This document shows, piece after piece, positions 21,269 to 32,458 of a stretch of DNA of 60,638 nucleotides. A model generated the notes under the pieces. That model worked only from the letters and a program-made list of their open reading frames with translations. It did no database searches and was not told where the DNA came from. Source of the DNA: Isohypsibius dastychi (Eukaryota; Tardigrada; Eutardigrada; Parachela; Isohypsibiidae). The DNA is taken from positions 1-60,638 of the forward strand of contig JAQIWT010000020.1 of the NCBI GenBank assembly GCA_034696485.1. Direction: 5' to 3'. The translations under genes and the position numbers were made by a program. How positions within the stretch are numbered: position 1 is the stretch's first letter; each line of letters opens with the position of its first letter.

Positions 21269-23468
21269 ATGGTTGGTGAATCGATTGACGATCAGTCTGA
21301 CCTGGAAGCTGATTGTTTTGTTCTTGTCCCCAAAGGTTTTACTCGCAGCAGCTGTATGCAACAAACAAGGAAAAGGTAAACAATGCAGCCATGATCTTGA
21401 TATTGTGGCTTATGGGAATGCTTTGTAGCGCTGGTCTCCCGGCAGTTTGTCGAAATGACGCGCTCACGCATCGAAGGCTTGCTGAGCTCATTTCCCAAAT
21501 TGATGAGCACAGGAAAACAGCATACCTTCGTGGAGACGGAGAGCGTTCGTTTCGTTTATCAGCCCATCGACAAGGTTTACATGTTGCTCGTGACGACTCG
21601 GAACAGTAATATTCTGGAAGATCTGGAAACGCTCCGGTTATTTGCACGAGTGGTGAGAAATGTTTGAAATGTCGGTAATCATCGGTTTTCACCGGAAATG
21701 TCGGTTTTGTTTCAAGGTACCAGAATATTGCAAAGTTTTGGATGAAGCGGATATCATCAAGAACGCATTTTCATTGATTTTTGCTTTCGACGAGATTGTC
21801 GCGTTAGGATATCGGGAAAATGTCGGGTTGGCACAGATTCGCACGTTCACGGAGATGGATTCGCAAGATGAAAGAATTCAAATTGCTTTGAGACAAGTAC
21901 GGACAAATCGTCCAGTAACCAAATAGAATATCTCTAACTTTTTCGCTGTGTTAATTAGACGCAAGAACGAGAAGCCAATGAAGCATCGAAACGGAGAGCA
22001 AAAGAACTGACCCAGCTACGCCGGGATGCCGCCAAGAGCGGAAGACCCGTTCCTGGTGGAATGGGTATTGGCGTTTCTATGAACGCTCCAGCTGCTTTTA
22101 ATCCGCCGACAATTGAATCGTCGCGGCAGGAAGAGCGACCGTCTTACACTTCGTCAAGGTGGGATATCTTTCGAGTCGCTCATTTCTGCATTAGTTTCAT
22201 ACAAAATTCTCAGCAATTACAAGTCATCTTCCACGAAAGCGATGAAGCTCGGTACTAAGGGGAAAGATGTTGATCAGTTCGTTGATCAACTGAAATCGGA
22301 AGGAGAAAGTACGTTGTAGTCTTTGATCTGAGCATCTGTTCAATTGACCTTTTCTGTTTCCAGAGATTCTTCCGCAGAGAGCGGTGGCCAGCGCTGGAAT
22401 TTCGGAACCTGTTTCCGTAGACTCGGGTGCTCCGCGTGAAAGGTGGGACTAGTCGTATTAACCATGCAGAATTTCTCAGGGTTTTTTGGATGTGTTTAGC
22501 GTACATGTTGAGTCAAAAGAGAATATCAAGTTGACCGGAGATAGAAATGGAGGACTGGAGAGCCTGGAAATTACCGGAGTGCTCACTTTCCGAGTGGCCG
22601 ATGAAAAACTGGCTAAGCTGGCTCTGAGAATGGATCTAGGTGACCAAAGAGGCCAGATCCAGGTAGATATAAACGGTTAATTAACAGTATAGTGATAAAT
22701 CACATTGAACTTGTTTCTAGCTACATCCGAAGTTCGACAAAGACAAATGGAAGAACCAAAATGTTGTCGCTCTCAAAAATCCGGATGAGGCATTCCCCGT
22801 TAACACGGAAGTGAGCATTCTCAAGTGGCGTCTTCTCACTCAAGATGAAAATCAGATCCCTTTATCCAGTGAGTTAGCCGACAAGCGAAACACTTGGTCG
22901 TTGTTTAAACATTTTTGAACTTTGCAGTAAACTGTTGGCCGACGGAAGCTGGTAAAGGCTGTCAAGTTAACATTGATTACACCCTGAACGACCTGAATCT
23001 GGAGCTGAAAGATGTCGTCATTTCAATTCCCATTCCGTAAGAGAAATATTCCCCGGCATCACCATTTGGTTGCTGCCTGTGGATCGTTTTTTTCTGGAAT
23101 TGAATTTTTGAAATGATTCCAGACCTGGGACTGGTGCCCCGGTTGTTGGAAACTGCGATGGATCTTATCAATATGAACGAAGTTCTCTTAATTGGAGCAT
23201 CCCATTGATTGATGAAAGTACTCCTTCGGGCACTTTGGAATTCAGCACGCCATCCGGTAAACCCAACAGCTTCTTCCCAGTCAAACTGGATTTCAAATCT
23301 GACAAGAGCCTTCTCGGTGTCGAGGTACAATCGATTTTAAATTAAACGTTGAATTTTGTTGATGACCTTTATTTTTAGGTTGGAGATATATTTACACCTG
23401 TTGGCGAAGAAAATGTCGAATTCTCTATGGATCATTCTTTGAAAGTGGATAAATACGAAATTGTTTGA
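21269..23468 (+). CDS. ARCN1: coatomer subunit delta (delta-COP, archain)
   Basis: Delta subunit of the COPI coat that drives Golgi-to-ER retrograde traffic. Exons: 21269-21271, 21336-21375, 21429-21652, 21717-21896, 21959-22158, 22214-22308, 22364-22442, 22500-22662, 22721-22868, 22928-23036, 23123-23324, 23379-23468; 510 residues, human 511. An N-terminal longin-type domain ([51 protein letters not shown]) precedes a basic helix ([12 protein letters not shown]-like region) and the mu-homology domain, which begins [13 protein letters not shown] and ends [12 protein letters not shown]. The first coding exon holds only the ATG. The intron 22443-22499 was placed so that ESVH is restored; an upstream AG at 22479 breaks phase. 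Confidence 0.95.
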
Positions 23469-23661
23469 TCGTTTCTTTGTTTTTTTTTCATGGTCGGCTT
23501 CTTGGTAATATTTATTATGATTTTTCAGCTGATAATTTTCTCATATATCTTTTCCATGGAAACTTCACAGCCCGATTTTCATTCAGATAAATTTCAAAAC
23601 AAAGCCGTTCTGCCATGATAACGTGTTCTATTAGCCCAGTTTTCTGAAGTTAATTGCGAAA

Positions 23662-25202
23662 ATGATGGACGCTAATGGGGAAGAGGAAAAGGACACGAAA
23701 TGTGGGGAAATCTCCCGGTTTTTCTACAATCCCCGGAATGGAGAGGTTATGGGAAAAACGTGCGTCAACTGGATGAAACTACTCCTGTTTTATGCTATCT
23801 TCTATTCTATCATGATCGGATTTTTTGCGGTTGCACTGCATTTATTCATGTCCACTCTCCCCGATGACATTCCCAAATGGACATTGGAGGAGTCGTTAAT
23901 CGGCAACTCTCCGGGTTAGTTTTTTGCTCCAATAACCAGTTTTAAAAAGTTATAACCTCTGACCTTTTTTCAGGCATGTCCTTTCGCCCACTGCCTTCTG
24001 ATCCTACCAGCACATTTTTATGGCTCAATGCCAGTGCTTATAATGGACCTAAGTCTGTTGACGATAGAAGGACGGATATAGCGAAAGCGATAGAAAATTT
24101 ACAGGAATTTATGAATTGTAAGAGACGACTTTCAGCATACGAATTCGCTCGAATACAAAGATTTCTTTTCCTCAGTGTACAACTACGAAACTCAATCTGA
24201 TCCTTACACATATGTTACGCCGTGGAACCCAGGGGATAAAGTAGCATGCACCCCAAGCGTGAATCCAAACAGTCCATCAGCTTTCGAAGACGGAGTGAAA
24301 AATCTGACTTGTCCGTTTTTCATCGAAAAGTTGACGCGAGACTGCACGAACGCCACTAATTTCGGATATACCGGACCAAATCCGAAGCCATGCATATTGC
24401 TCAAGCTCAACCGAGTAAACCATAATTGACTTGAGTGGTGGAACTGGAAAATCTTCGAACAGGGAAAGCTTCCCTTCTTTTGAAGCGGCGTTTTTCAAAA
24501 ACCTGATTTACCCATGATTCATTTATTTGTTTGGGATTGTTTTTATTTATTTCATCTAATATCTTTAGTTTCAATTACATATTAATTCAGTAACTTAGTA
24601 AGTTCATGGGCGTTTTTGAGATTGTTCTTCAAAAGTTAGTAAGAGTTGTAGGGTAGATTGCCCACCCCCCCCCCCCTCCCAGACTCACCACTCTGTTTCT
24701 CTTTTGTACCTCAGTAGCCGAAGAGTTGCAGCAAGAATGTTTTTTAGATCATCGGGTGGAAGCCAAAACGGATGGAAGCAAAACATGATGCGTACAAAAA
24801 AGTTGCAAAGTGGCAGGAGTCACAAGGACTAACGACCGATATAAAGGGCACGAGCATCTATATCACATGTGAGGGTAACCATGAAACAGATGCAATTCAT
24901 CTCGGTCCTATTAGAATCTATCCCGAAAAGTAAGCATCTGACTTTGTATTGCATCTATCTGTATCTGGAACAGGTTTGTATTTTCCAGGCTGGATTATTT
25001 CTTTTTCCCATATATGAACCAGAAAGGCTACCGGTCACCTTTCGTATTTCTCCAGTTATTAAATCCGGCATATAACACTGTCATCAATGTGCGGTGCGAC
25101 GCGTGGTCTGGGAATCTCATACCGAAACCTGAAATTGGAAGAGCTTCCATTACCTTTCAAATCATGGTCACCCCAGGACCGGAACTAACCGCCGGGGCTT
25201 GA
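23662..25202 (+). CDS. ATP1B: Na+/K+-ATPase beta subunit (nervana type)
   Basis: Type II membrane glycoprotein needed for folding and surface delivery of the sodium pump alpha subunit. Exons: 23662-23914, 23974-24117, 24176-24414, 24748-24929, 24989-25202; 343 residues. Cytoplasmic segment SRFFYNPRNGEVMGKT, transmembrane helix LLLFYAIFYSIMIGFFAVAL, then an ectodomain with the paired cysteines VACTPS...LTCPFF, RDCTN...KPCILLKLNR and ITCEGNH...NVRCDAW. It also has IIGWKPKRME, LGPIRIYPE and YRSPFVFLQ. N-x-S/T sites are present (NASAY, NLTCP, NATNF). Intron 4 (333 bp) contains a C tract; its acceptor at 24747 was chosen because only it gives the family's NRIIGWKP. Confidence 0.95.
24665..24676 (+). 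repeat. poly-C tract inside ATP1B intron 4
   Basis: Twelve C followed by TCCC, inside the 24415-24747 intron. Same class of tract as those at 4, 15603, 34860 and 39429. Confidence 0.8.
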
Positions 25203-25666
25203 TTTAGATTTTTCCCGTCGCTGTCTTCTCTCTTGTTTTTTTTTACCGGTTAATCTAATCTGCGATCGTGATTGACCTCGCTATGCTTCCTTAAACATGC
25301 GTCACACGGAAGCCCGCTACTGACCAAGTTTGTCTGGCAGTGCTTGTACTCTTCCACTTTAAATGGTTCGGTGATTTATGCCAGTCCAAAATTCAGTTCA
25401 CCCAGGTGGTAGATCATGCTTGTTTATAAAGTTATCTATTGTTCGGAACTGATTATTCGGTAAATGCTGGTTTTCTAGGAGCCACACCCAGAACTGCATC
25501 GCATTTCATGGAATCCCTACCGAATTGAGATGATTACGTATTTTGAGGAATTTTAACGCATTGTTTTATTCGTTCCCCGATCGCCTGCGTACGTCTTTCC
25601 AACTCAACTTCCTATTGTGACCTTACTTAAGGGTTTGATTCTGAATGTTGCAAATCGACATGGAAG
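25203..25666. other. intergenic region ATP1B to fucosyltransferase
   Basis: 464 bp with no recognised coding sequence; 3' region of ATP1B and promoter of the next gene. Confidence 0.5.
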
Positions 25667-26843
25667 ATGAACTGCAGAAAGATCAAGCTGAAACATATCT
25701 TGCTTCTGGTCATCATAATATTTACCATCGCCACCACTGCTGCTTTCCTTAAAAGTTTCCAGATCTCGTGGCATGGTATGTGGTTATTTAAATAAAATGA
25801 ATTTCCGGTCTAGGAATATGTTGTTTTTTCCAGAAATTCCCGAACAGCCGGTCATCGGAAATTCGGAAAAAACCATTTTGTTGTGGGATAATTTTGGCGA
25901 TCTCAATCTGAAGCCAGGCAGTGCTATTTTCCAGCAGTTTAAATGTCCGCAACCAAACTGCTCTTTGACTTATGACCGGCAACTGTTGAAGACTGCTGAT
26001 GCCATCATGTTTCACATGCGCGAGACTATTCACCCCGACCAGCTTCCGCGTCTGGTGTTTGAAGAACGAAAAAACCAAAGATGGATATTTGTCATAAAAG
26101 AGCCGCCAATTTATTCATATTTTCGCCCGGAAGCTTTCCACAATGTTTTCAACTGGACGATGACCTATCAGAACAATTCGGATATCCCATGGCCTTATGG
26201 AGTTATTAACTCTCGGCCAAACAGTTTAAAATCAATTGCAGATTATTATGAACTGAAAAAAGGAAGCAGAAATATTGCGTGGGTAGTAAGCCGATGTGAT
26301 TCAGATTCCAAGCGAGAGGATTTCGTTCGGAAATTAAGCGCACACATTCCGCTGGATATTTATGGAAAATGCGGCACGCTCAGTTGTTCGCGTTCCGGTA
26401 ACGACTCCTGCGATGAGATTGTCAAGAAATATCACTTCTATTTGGCGTTTGAGAATTCATTCTGCCCGGATTATGCCACGGAGAAACTATTCAAAATTCT
26501 ATCAAGGAAAGATCTGCCGGCGATTCCCGTGGTTTTGGGCGGAAGCGATTATGCGAAAGTGGCGCCACCTGGATCTGTGATAGATGCGACAAAATACTTG
26601 GGCCGGATACACGATCTAGCCGCTTATTTGAACCAAATCGTTAACAGCCGCGAAAAATACAACAGCTTCCATGAGTGGAGGAAGAAATATCTGGTCAGTC
26701 CGTGGGGAACTCCAGCTGCTCTTTGTCGATTGTGCGCAAAGCTCCACGATCCGAAGGAGTCCCAGAAATCATATTCGGGAAGTGAGCTCGGTCAGTTTTG
26801 GAGCAAATCTTCTTGTCAAAATAATCACTTTAAAACTACATGA
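25667..26843 (+). CDS. alpha-1,3-fucosyltransferase (GT10 family), Golgi type II
   Basis: Transfers fucose from GDP-fucose to N-acetylglucosamine residues of glycans, giving Lewis-type or core alpha-1,3-fucose structures. Two exons, 25667-25775 and 25834-26843; 372 residues. A short basic cytoplasmic tail (MNCRKIKLKH) and one signal-anchor helix (ILLLVIIIFTIATTAAF) fit a type II Golgi enzyme. The catalytic domain shows WTMTYQNNSDIPWPYG, the nucleotide-binding stretch IAWVVSRCDSDSKREDFV and the GT10 motif FENSFCPDYATEKLFKIL followed by AIPVVLGGSDY. The acceptor specificity cannot be read from the sequence. Confidence 0.94.
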
Positions 26844-26894
26844 CACAAACTGTACAGGTTAAAAAAGAAAACTAGAAAGTTTTCGAAGGTGCAA

Positions 26895-26900
26895 AATAAA
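26895..26900 (+). terminator. polyadenylation signal of the fucosyltransferase
   Basis: AATAAA 52 bp after the fucosyltransferase stop and about 20 bp before the Frizzled stop on the other strand. The two transcripts probably overlap at their 3' ends. Confidence 0.5.
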
Positions 26901-26920
26901 AACATTCAAAACGTCGAGTA

Positions 26921-29336
26921 TTAAACAAAGGTTTCGGGGTTTGAGTCGCTACTGAAAGATGGTTTTGTTATTCCGTATTGCTGCTTAAGAAACGTTCCGC
27001 GTGATAGGCTTGTTTGGTATGTAACTGGTGATTGCGGTCCAACTGAAGAATAATGATGACCCGGTCCGCTCGAAGACGGCGCACCAGAAGAGTCTGCTCG
27101 GTAAGCAGAGAATCCGTCCTGGGTCTTCATTGTCGGTTTATTCAAGTTGGCTGAATAATACCCTTCCATCTTTTGTAGTTTCAGCGTTGCGCAACGACTA
27201 TTCCACCCGAGCCATCCACAGGCAACCAGTCCGTAGATAAACTGGAAGAACACTCGAAAGCCGTAAACTGCGATTGCCGGTTTTCCGAAGTGCTCGTCTT
27301 TTGTAGCGAAATCGTAGAAATAGCATCCAATGACGATAAGTGTGGACGGAAGATATGTTGCAACGCAGGCACCAAGATAATGGGTGTCGCCGTCCATATC
27401 CGATTTTATCTTGGTTGAAACACTAATCGGTTTTGAGTGCGTAGTGGTGTCCTGCTGACGAATAAATGCGACGAGCAGAAGAGCGGATCCGACGGTGGCA
27501 ACAGCAATGAGAGGAATCAGGACGAAAAACAACAGGTTCCAGGCGTTCTGCTGACCAACGTAGCAAACTGCCATTAGTTGATCTAGAAGATAATAAAAAT
27601 AAATTCAGATTGAAACGCTGTTTGATATTAGAATAATTACCTGAATCGACAAGCTTTGCCACAATGATGGAGATTGTGGGGAACAAAGGAACTATCCATC
27701 CCAAACAATAAGCGCGTCTCAGAGATCGCTGGACAATCTTTTTTTCTCTTTTCTGGATAATTTCTTGAAACCAGGTGATTGCTAGTATCAACCACCAGCA
27801 CTGTCCCGCCAACCCGAAATAATAAAGGATGAAGAAGACCACAACACATCCGGTGTTTTGGAGATCATTGCTGACAAGTCCGCCTTCCGCCCCACATCCC
27901 ATTTCACGTCCGCCAACGACCCGGACGATATATCCGACAGCCATCATCACAAAGCAGAAGATAATACAAAGCACCGGCTTTTCCGCTTCTGTCAATCTGG
28001 ATGAATTGCAGCAGTGGAGGAACATGGCGACCAACGCGAAAAGACATGTAAACCCGGCTAGAAACATGTGGAACATCTCCGCAAACCGTTTATCTGAGTC
28101 GGAAGTCGCCAAGTTGGAATAACATGACAGAGCGCAAGTTCCGCTGCTGTTGATGAATACCAGTCCTTCATTGCATTCCGTGGAGACATCTCGATTTTCC
28201 TGGATGATTGTCGAAACCGGTACAGGCGAGGATGTGGTAGATGGTTCTATTTCGGCTTCAGGAACCGATCCCGGCATACATAACATGCCGTTATGCCCGT
28301 TATGCTCCGGAAACTGATGACAAGCCAGCTCTTCCGGCCAAGTGTACTTGAACATGTTCAGGATGGATTCGCATTGTTGTTGCACCAGCGTGCAAAGCGG
28401 TCTGAAATTCAACAGAAAAACTGGAATTTTGATCGTCAATTTTTCTTCTAATATAATAATATATAATAACATAATAAATAATTACATATCAATTTTTCAT
28501 CAGTTTTTTCTAATTCATTGTTTTCTTTAATATTATTTAAACTCATATTCCAATAAAGTGGTTAATTATGTTCTTTTCAGCTGTTGTGATATGAGGATTG
28601 CTTTGAAGTTACCTGCAGGGGGGCACCACAACGACTTCAGCTGAGGCAACAACGGTGCACATCGGCATATGAACGGAACAAAGGAAAAAATGCAAATGCT
28701 CCGAGCAGTTATTCTGCAACAGTAAGCGATATCCGTCCATCTTCTCCTTGGCTTCCGCGGCGTCCTGTTGCAATAAGTTGGGGAAAGTGGTCATTGTGTA
28801 TGGCTGGCCGCCACAAAGGCTGTCTTTATCAATCTTCTCGCAGGACTGACCAGCTGGCGCTGAAAGGAAATCGGGCGCAACCGGTTCGAAGTCATACTGG
28901 GGAGCAAGAGCGTCGTTCCGGTGAAGAAGAGAAATCACCACCACAAATATGCCCAGTGAAAGTGGGCGGATGAATCCATTAGAAAATGTCTGAAATAATT
29001 GACATGTATTTATCAATTCACCCAGAAAGCCAAACTTATCTTCTGTCACCAGAATTTTGAGTGGTAAATAACCAGATGGAAAGATGCATCAATTCTGTTT
29101 CATTTCAACCCTGACGCCCTTTTATCCGCCTTTCACCATCAAAACATTGCAATTTGCAATTCAAACTCAAAGCATATATTGTCAAAAGAGGAAAAAAATT
29201 ACATGTATGTACGTGGGCTCAAAGAATAATATTGGTCGAATATCCCTGCAAACTCAGTTTTGAATTTCAACGATATTTTCTAAGATGACTCACGTAACGT
29301 AACAATAGTAACAAATTGATAATCTCGACTTACCAT
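26921..29336 (-). CDS. FZD: Frizzled-family Wnt receptor lacking the KTxxxW motif
   Basis: Seven-pass receptor with an extracellular cysteine-rich domain (CRD) that binds Wnt. Minus-strand exons: 29334-29336 (ATG only), 28613-28989, 27641-28401, 26921-27582; 600 residues. It has a signal peptide (MTFSNGFIRPLSLGIFVVV...) and a CRD with all ten cysteines, from SCEKID and SLCGG through FFLCSVHMPMCT, PPCRPLCTLVQQQCES and ELACHQFPEH to GMLCMPG. Seven hydrophobic helices follow, including CWWLILAITWF. After helix 7, where Frizzleds have KTxxxW for Dishevelled binding, it reads LGWNSRCATLKLQKM. The tail is Ser/Gly/Pro-rich and ends in ETFV, a PDZ-ligand form. Subtype is unclear. Confidence 0.93.
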
Positions 29337-30831
29337 GCTGATCAATTGCCGGGAAAAGTGTAGATCTGGGATCAAGATGACAAAACGATTGCACTGGAGC
29401 AAGTTGTTTTAATAGCCGTGTTTGAAGATTTATGGGACGTTTGGCAAAAGGAGATCGGAGAGGGAGCAATTATCGTTGGGAGGATTTATTGCCTGCAAAA
29501 CGACCCGGTTAATCGAGCAAAAAGTTGGAAGGATAACGGGATGATATTTCTCAACAAGACATTATCGAGGCCATAACAATCTTCTTTATGGCAATAAATG
29601 TCGAAAAATAATGACTGACCTCACGTTTCTTTCTCTCGCTGGCCTGGACCGATAGAAATGCCGCGTCGGATTTTATGGGGAGAAGAGGAGACGAGTGCGC
29701 TTGAGTGCAAATGATAATTTTTCCTCGGATAAAAGAAAAGTAACCTGAGGATCGATGGTCAGCAGAGTCCACTTGGTAGAGAGAAGACCAGAGGAGATAG
29801 ACGACGATTGAAGAAGAGATGAGAGATTATCGCATGACAAAAGCAGATGTGGCGATAGGGAATTTCTTGACTTTCGGCCTTGGATGCTCTTAGCTCTCCT
29901 CAGACGTTGAATATAATTGAAAAGAGCGACATCCCTCCGTCCGAGCCTTTCTTTTCCAGTCTGAATGGTCAGTGAAATTCATATATTCATTAGAGCTCCA
30001 ATACGTAATTAGGTCATCTGCACTGCTTCACTTGCACAGCTTTAATCCGTCAATCATTCCAGTCTCCCTTTCCCAGGCCACGCAAATAGGATAATCCGAT
30101 GGAGGAATAATGCAGTTAATTATTGGCGGAGTTTTGTTTCAGCCACATGAGAATGCGAGCTGATGAAAAGCCTCGAGGAAAATTCTTGCTGCTTGCCGAG
30201 ATTTGGGCGCTTCTTTCCTTATCTCCTCAAATACCGCATTATTAAACTCCATCCGAGCCAAGAGAATGGAAGTTGAGGGCGTGCAGACCTGAATATGATA
30301 AGATAAGATATTCAAGCATTTTATCAGCACCCGAATTCCTGATTATGCCCTGCGCGTTATCATATTTTTTCGACAGTTGAAGTGGCTGGCAACACACCCA
30401 ACCCAGAACGCAAAATATTTTCAAATTTCAGCAAAAATGGAAGCGTATACATGTAAATTCACTGGAACGGTTTGATACAGGAACGATGAAATTTCTTGGT
30501 TCACGATACCAACCTGCCTGCTGACAAAAAATTCGATTCTTGTGGAGATCATCCGTGAACATTGTTCTCAGCCAACTTGACTAAATCAATTTACAACTGA
30601 TATAATTAATGCAAACAACCGTCAGAAATACAGTAGTGAAATTCGTGAAACCACCGAGAAGTGCATTTTAAAATTTCAAAACTACAATTCCGCGTCTGAA
30701 CATTGGGTCTGAATACTGCAGGAAGATATCACCTACTTTAATTAGGCGAGGTCATTCGCAAATGGAAGTCGGTTTTTTGTCGGTTTTCGCTCGCTCGCAG
30801 CAACTTTTGTCGAGCAGGTGATATCAAACGC
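29337..30831. other. upstream region of Frizzled, no gene recognised
   Basis: About 1.5 kb lying between the Frizzled start and the tRNA. Small frames on both strands show no family resemblance. Likely regulatory DNA for the receptor gene. Confidence 0.4.
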
Positions 30832-30902
30832 GGGCGTATGGTGTAGTGGCTAGCACGTCGGACTCTGAATCCGTCGACCCGAGTTCGAATCTCGGTATGC
30901 CC
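30832..30902 (+). tRNA. tRNA-Gln (anticodon CTG)
   Basis: 71 bases fold as a cloverleaf. Acceptor stem GGGCGTA pairs with TATGCCC through one G-U pair. The D arm is GTG...CAC around AGTGGCTAG, and the anticodon loop CTCTGAA has CTG at its centre. The T arm CCGAG-TTCGAAT-CTCGG is perfect, and the A and B boxes of the internal promoter are present. One U-U opposition sits at the first anticodon-stem pair. It has no intron. A T5 run directly follows. Confidence 0.95.
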
Positions 30903-30907
30903 TTTTT
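30903..30907 (+). terminator. RNA polymerase III terminator of tRNA-Gln
   Basis: Five thymines directly after the tRNA 3' end, the usual stop signal for polymerase III. Confidence 0.8.
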
Positions 30908-32458
30908 GTCATGTTTATGAAAATTGAAAGTGGTCTCATTTTTCCCTGTCGTGCAAATTGGACTGACTCGCTGTCGCATGATCCATGCTGACTAATTCTT
31001 GCTGGTGGGAATTTCATAAATTAACAAGAATAAAGAAACCTACTAAATATTCTCGACATACGCCTTTTGAAGATCAACGGGTTTTTGGGAAATGTGATAC
31101 TTATTGAAGGAATTATTTTACCTCACCGAATGAGATGGCGTCTTCTCTCCTCATCAACACTACGTCTCCTGCAACTGCAAGGCAAACGGGCGGCGAAATA
31201 TCACTGTTGTTTGAGCTTCTCTGACCACCAAAGATTTCCATTTGCACTGAAGAATTAGAACGACAGACGAAATATTCATTTGGCGCGACTACCTTTGTCC
31301 CCTTCGTACACCTGGCTACGATCGACCATCCCCTCACACCCCTGATTCACTCGTGCTCGTACTACGTTGTCTCTCTACCTTTATCTCAATCTTGCAAATG
31401 GGTCCACCGTCATCTGGCCGTCCTTGTTTGCCCCATTTGTCACTCTCTTGTCAGTTTCGCGCTTTTCTCACCATTCTCCCGAAAATAGAAATTTTGCTCC
31501 AAAGAACTTCTTTTTATTCTGTTTTTGATATCATCTTTTGCTGACAAATAACTATCATTCTGTTTTGGCTCGAGCCTATTAATTACACAGTGCTTGCGAT
31601 GTGAAGTTGGGTGAGAGAAATGCGATTTACGTCTTTTGGCCATCTTTGCATTTTTGTTTGTTTCAGAAACAACTTCGTAGTATTCTGTCTTGGTCCCCTT
31701 GTGGAAGGATTCGATTTTTCAGCAGTTCATAAAGGACTTATTATTGAGGTAAGTCTGTCAAAATCTGACATCTTTGCTGTCGAAATCACGATAAGATATG
31801 ACAAGAGTTTCGATAAGGAGCGAAAGCGAAAGCGAAAGTAGCGGACTTTTTGAATCCTAATGCTTATTCATCGTAAGAACAACTTTCCGCATTCAAGATT
31901 TTCATAAGAATTTAGTTGAGAATAGTTTCTGCAGCCTGCATGGTAATTTAATCCGGTGACAGATTCGGTTTTCTAACTTGAAGAGCTAGAGATGAAGTTC
32001 TTGAAATTGAGGGTCCTCGTTTCCTTTGAAGTCACCTCTCAATCTCATGGAGTTCTTTCCAAGACTAGAAACACAGACTTGAACAATTTCTGAGTTTAAA
32101 TACTGATTATATTATAACTGGTGATGGATACCTTTTTCTCAACCAAATTTTAACTGAAAATTTTATTCATCAATATTGATTAACCGATTATCTATCCAGC
32201 ATTTTGTACGATCACTTCTTCCGTGAACAAGAAGCCATGTTTTCGTAATTCAGGTTGGTATATAGTTATAAAACTGTTTGCGGACGTTGTAAACTTGTCA
32301 AAAACAGTTGTTGTCCTCGCTTTGATAATATGCGCAGTTATCATTTATGGTGTTTACAAAGGCCAGCGCCAAAACGTCAGGGCGTTGCGGCTTGGGCGCT
32401 TCGGGTCTTCAGAATCGGTTCAATCTGCATTGTTTTCCAGATTCTGCAAATTGTTCGA
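30908..32458. other. intergenic region upstream of Myb
   Basis: 1.55 kb with no recognised gene. A good acceptor (ttgttttccag) just before 32439 suggests that a non-coding 5' exon of Myb lies in this interval. Short purine repeats (gcgaaa in tandem) occur near 31820. Confidence 0.4.

Noticed and set aside
22480-22499. ARCN1 exon 8 starting at 22480 after the first AG
   Set aside because: It breaks phase with the strong donor at 22443; the next AG (22499) restores both phase and the conserved ESVHV start.
25667-26843. Horizontal transfer of the fucosyltransferase because it has a nearly intron-free body
   Set aside because: It has a spliced type II membrane anchor and the animal GT10 pattern; nothing in base use sets it apart from its neighbours.
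27423-28472. Long minus-strand frame with an alternative N and C terminus in Frizzled
   Set aside because: It reads through the introns at 27583-27640 and after 28401; splicing at consensus sites gives the conserved CRD and helix order.
32255-32458. Upstream in-frame extension of Myb as a missing R1 repeat
   Set aside because: It contains no Trp-spaced Myb pattern and a good acceptor lies just before 32439, so it is more likely leader or intron.
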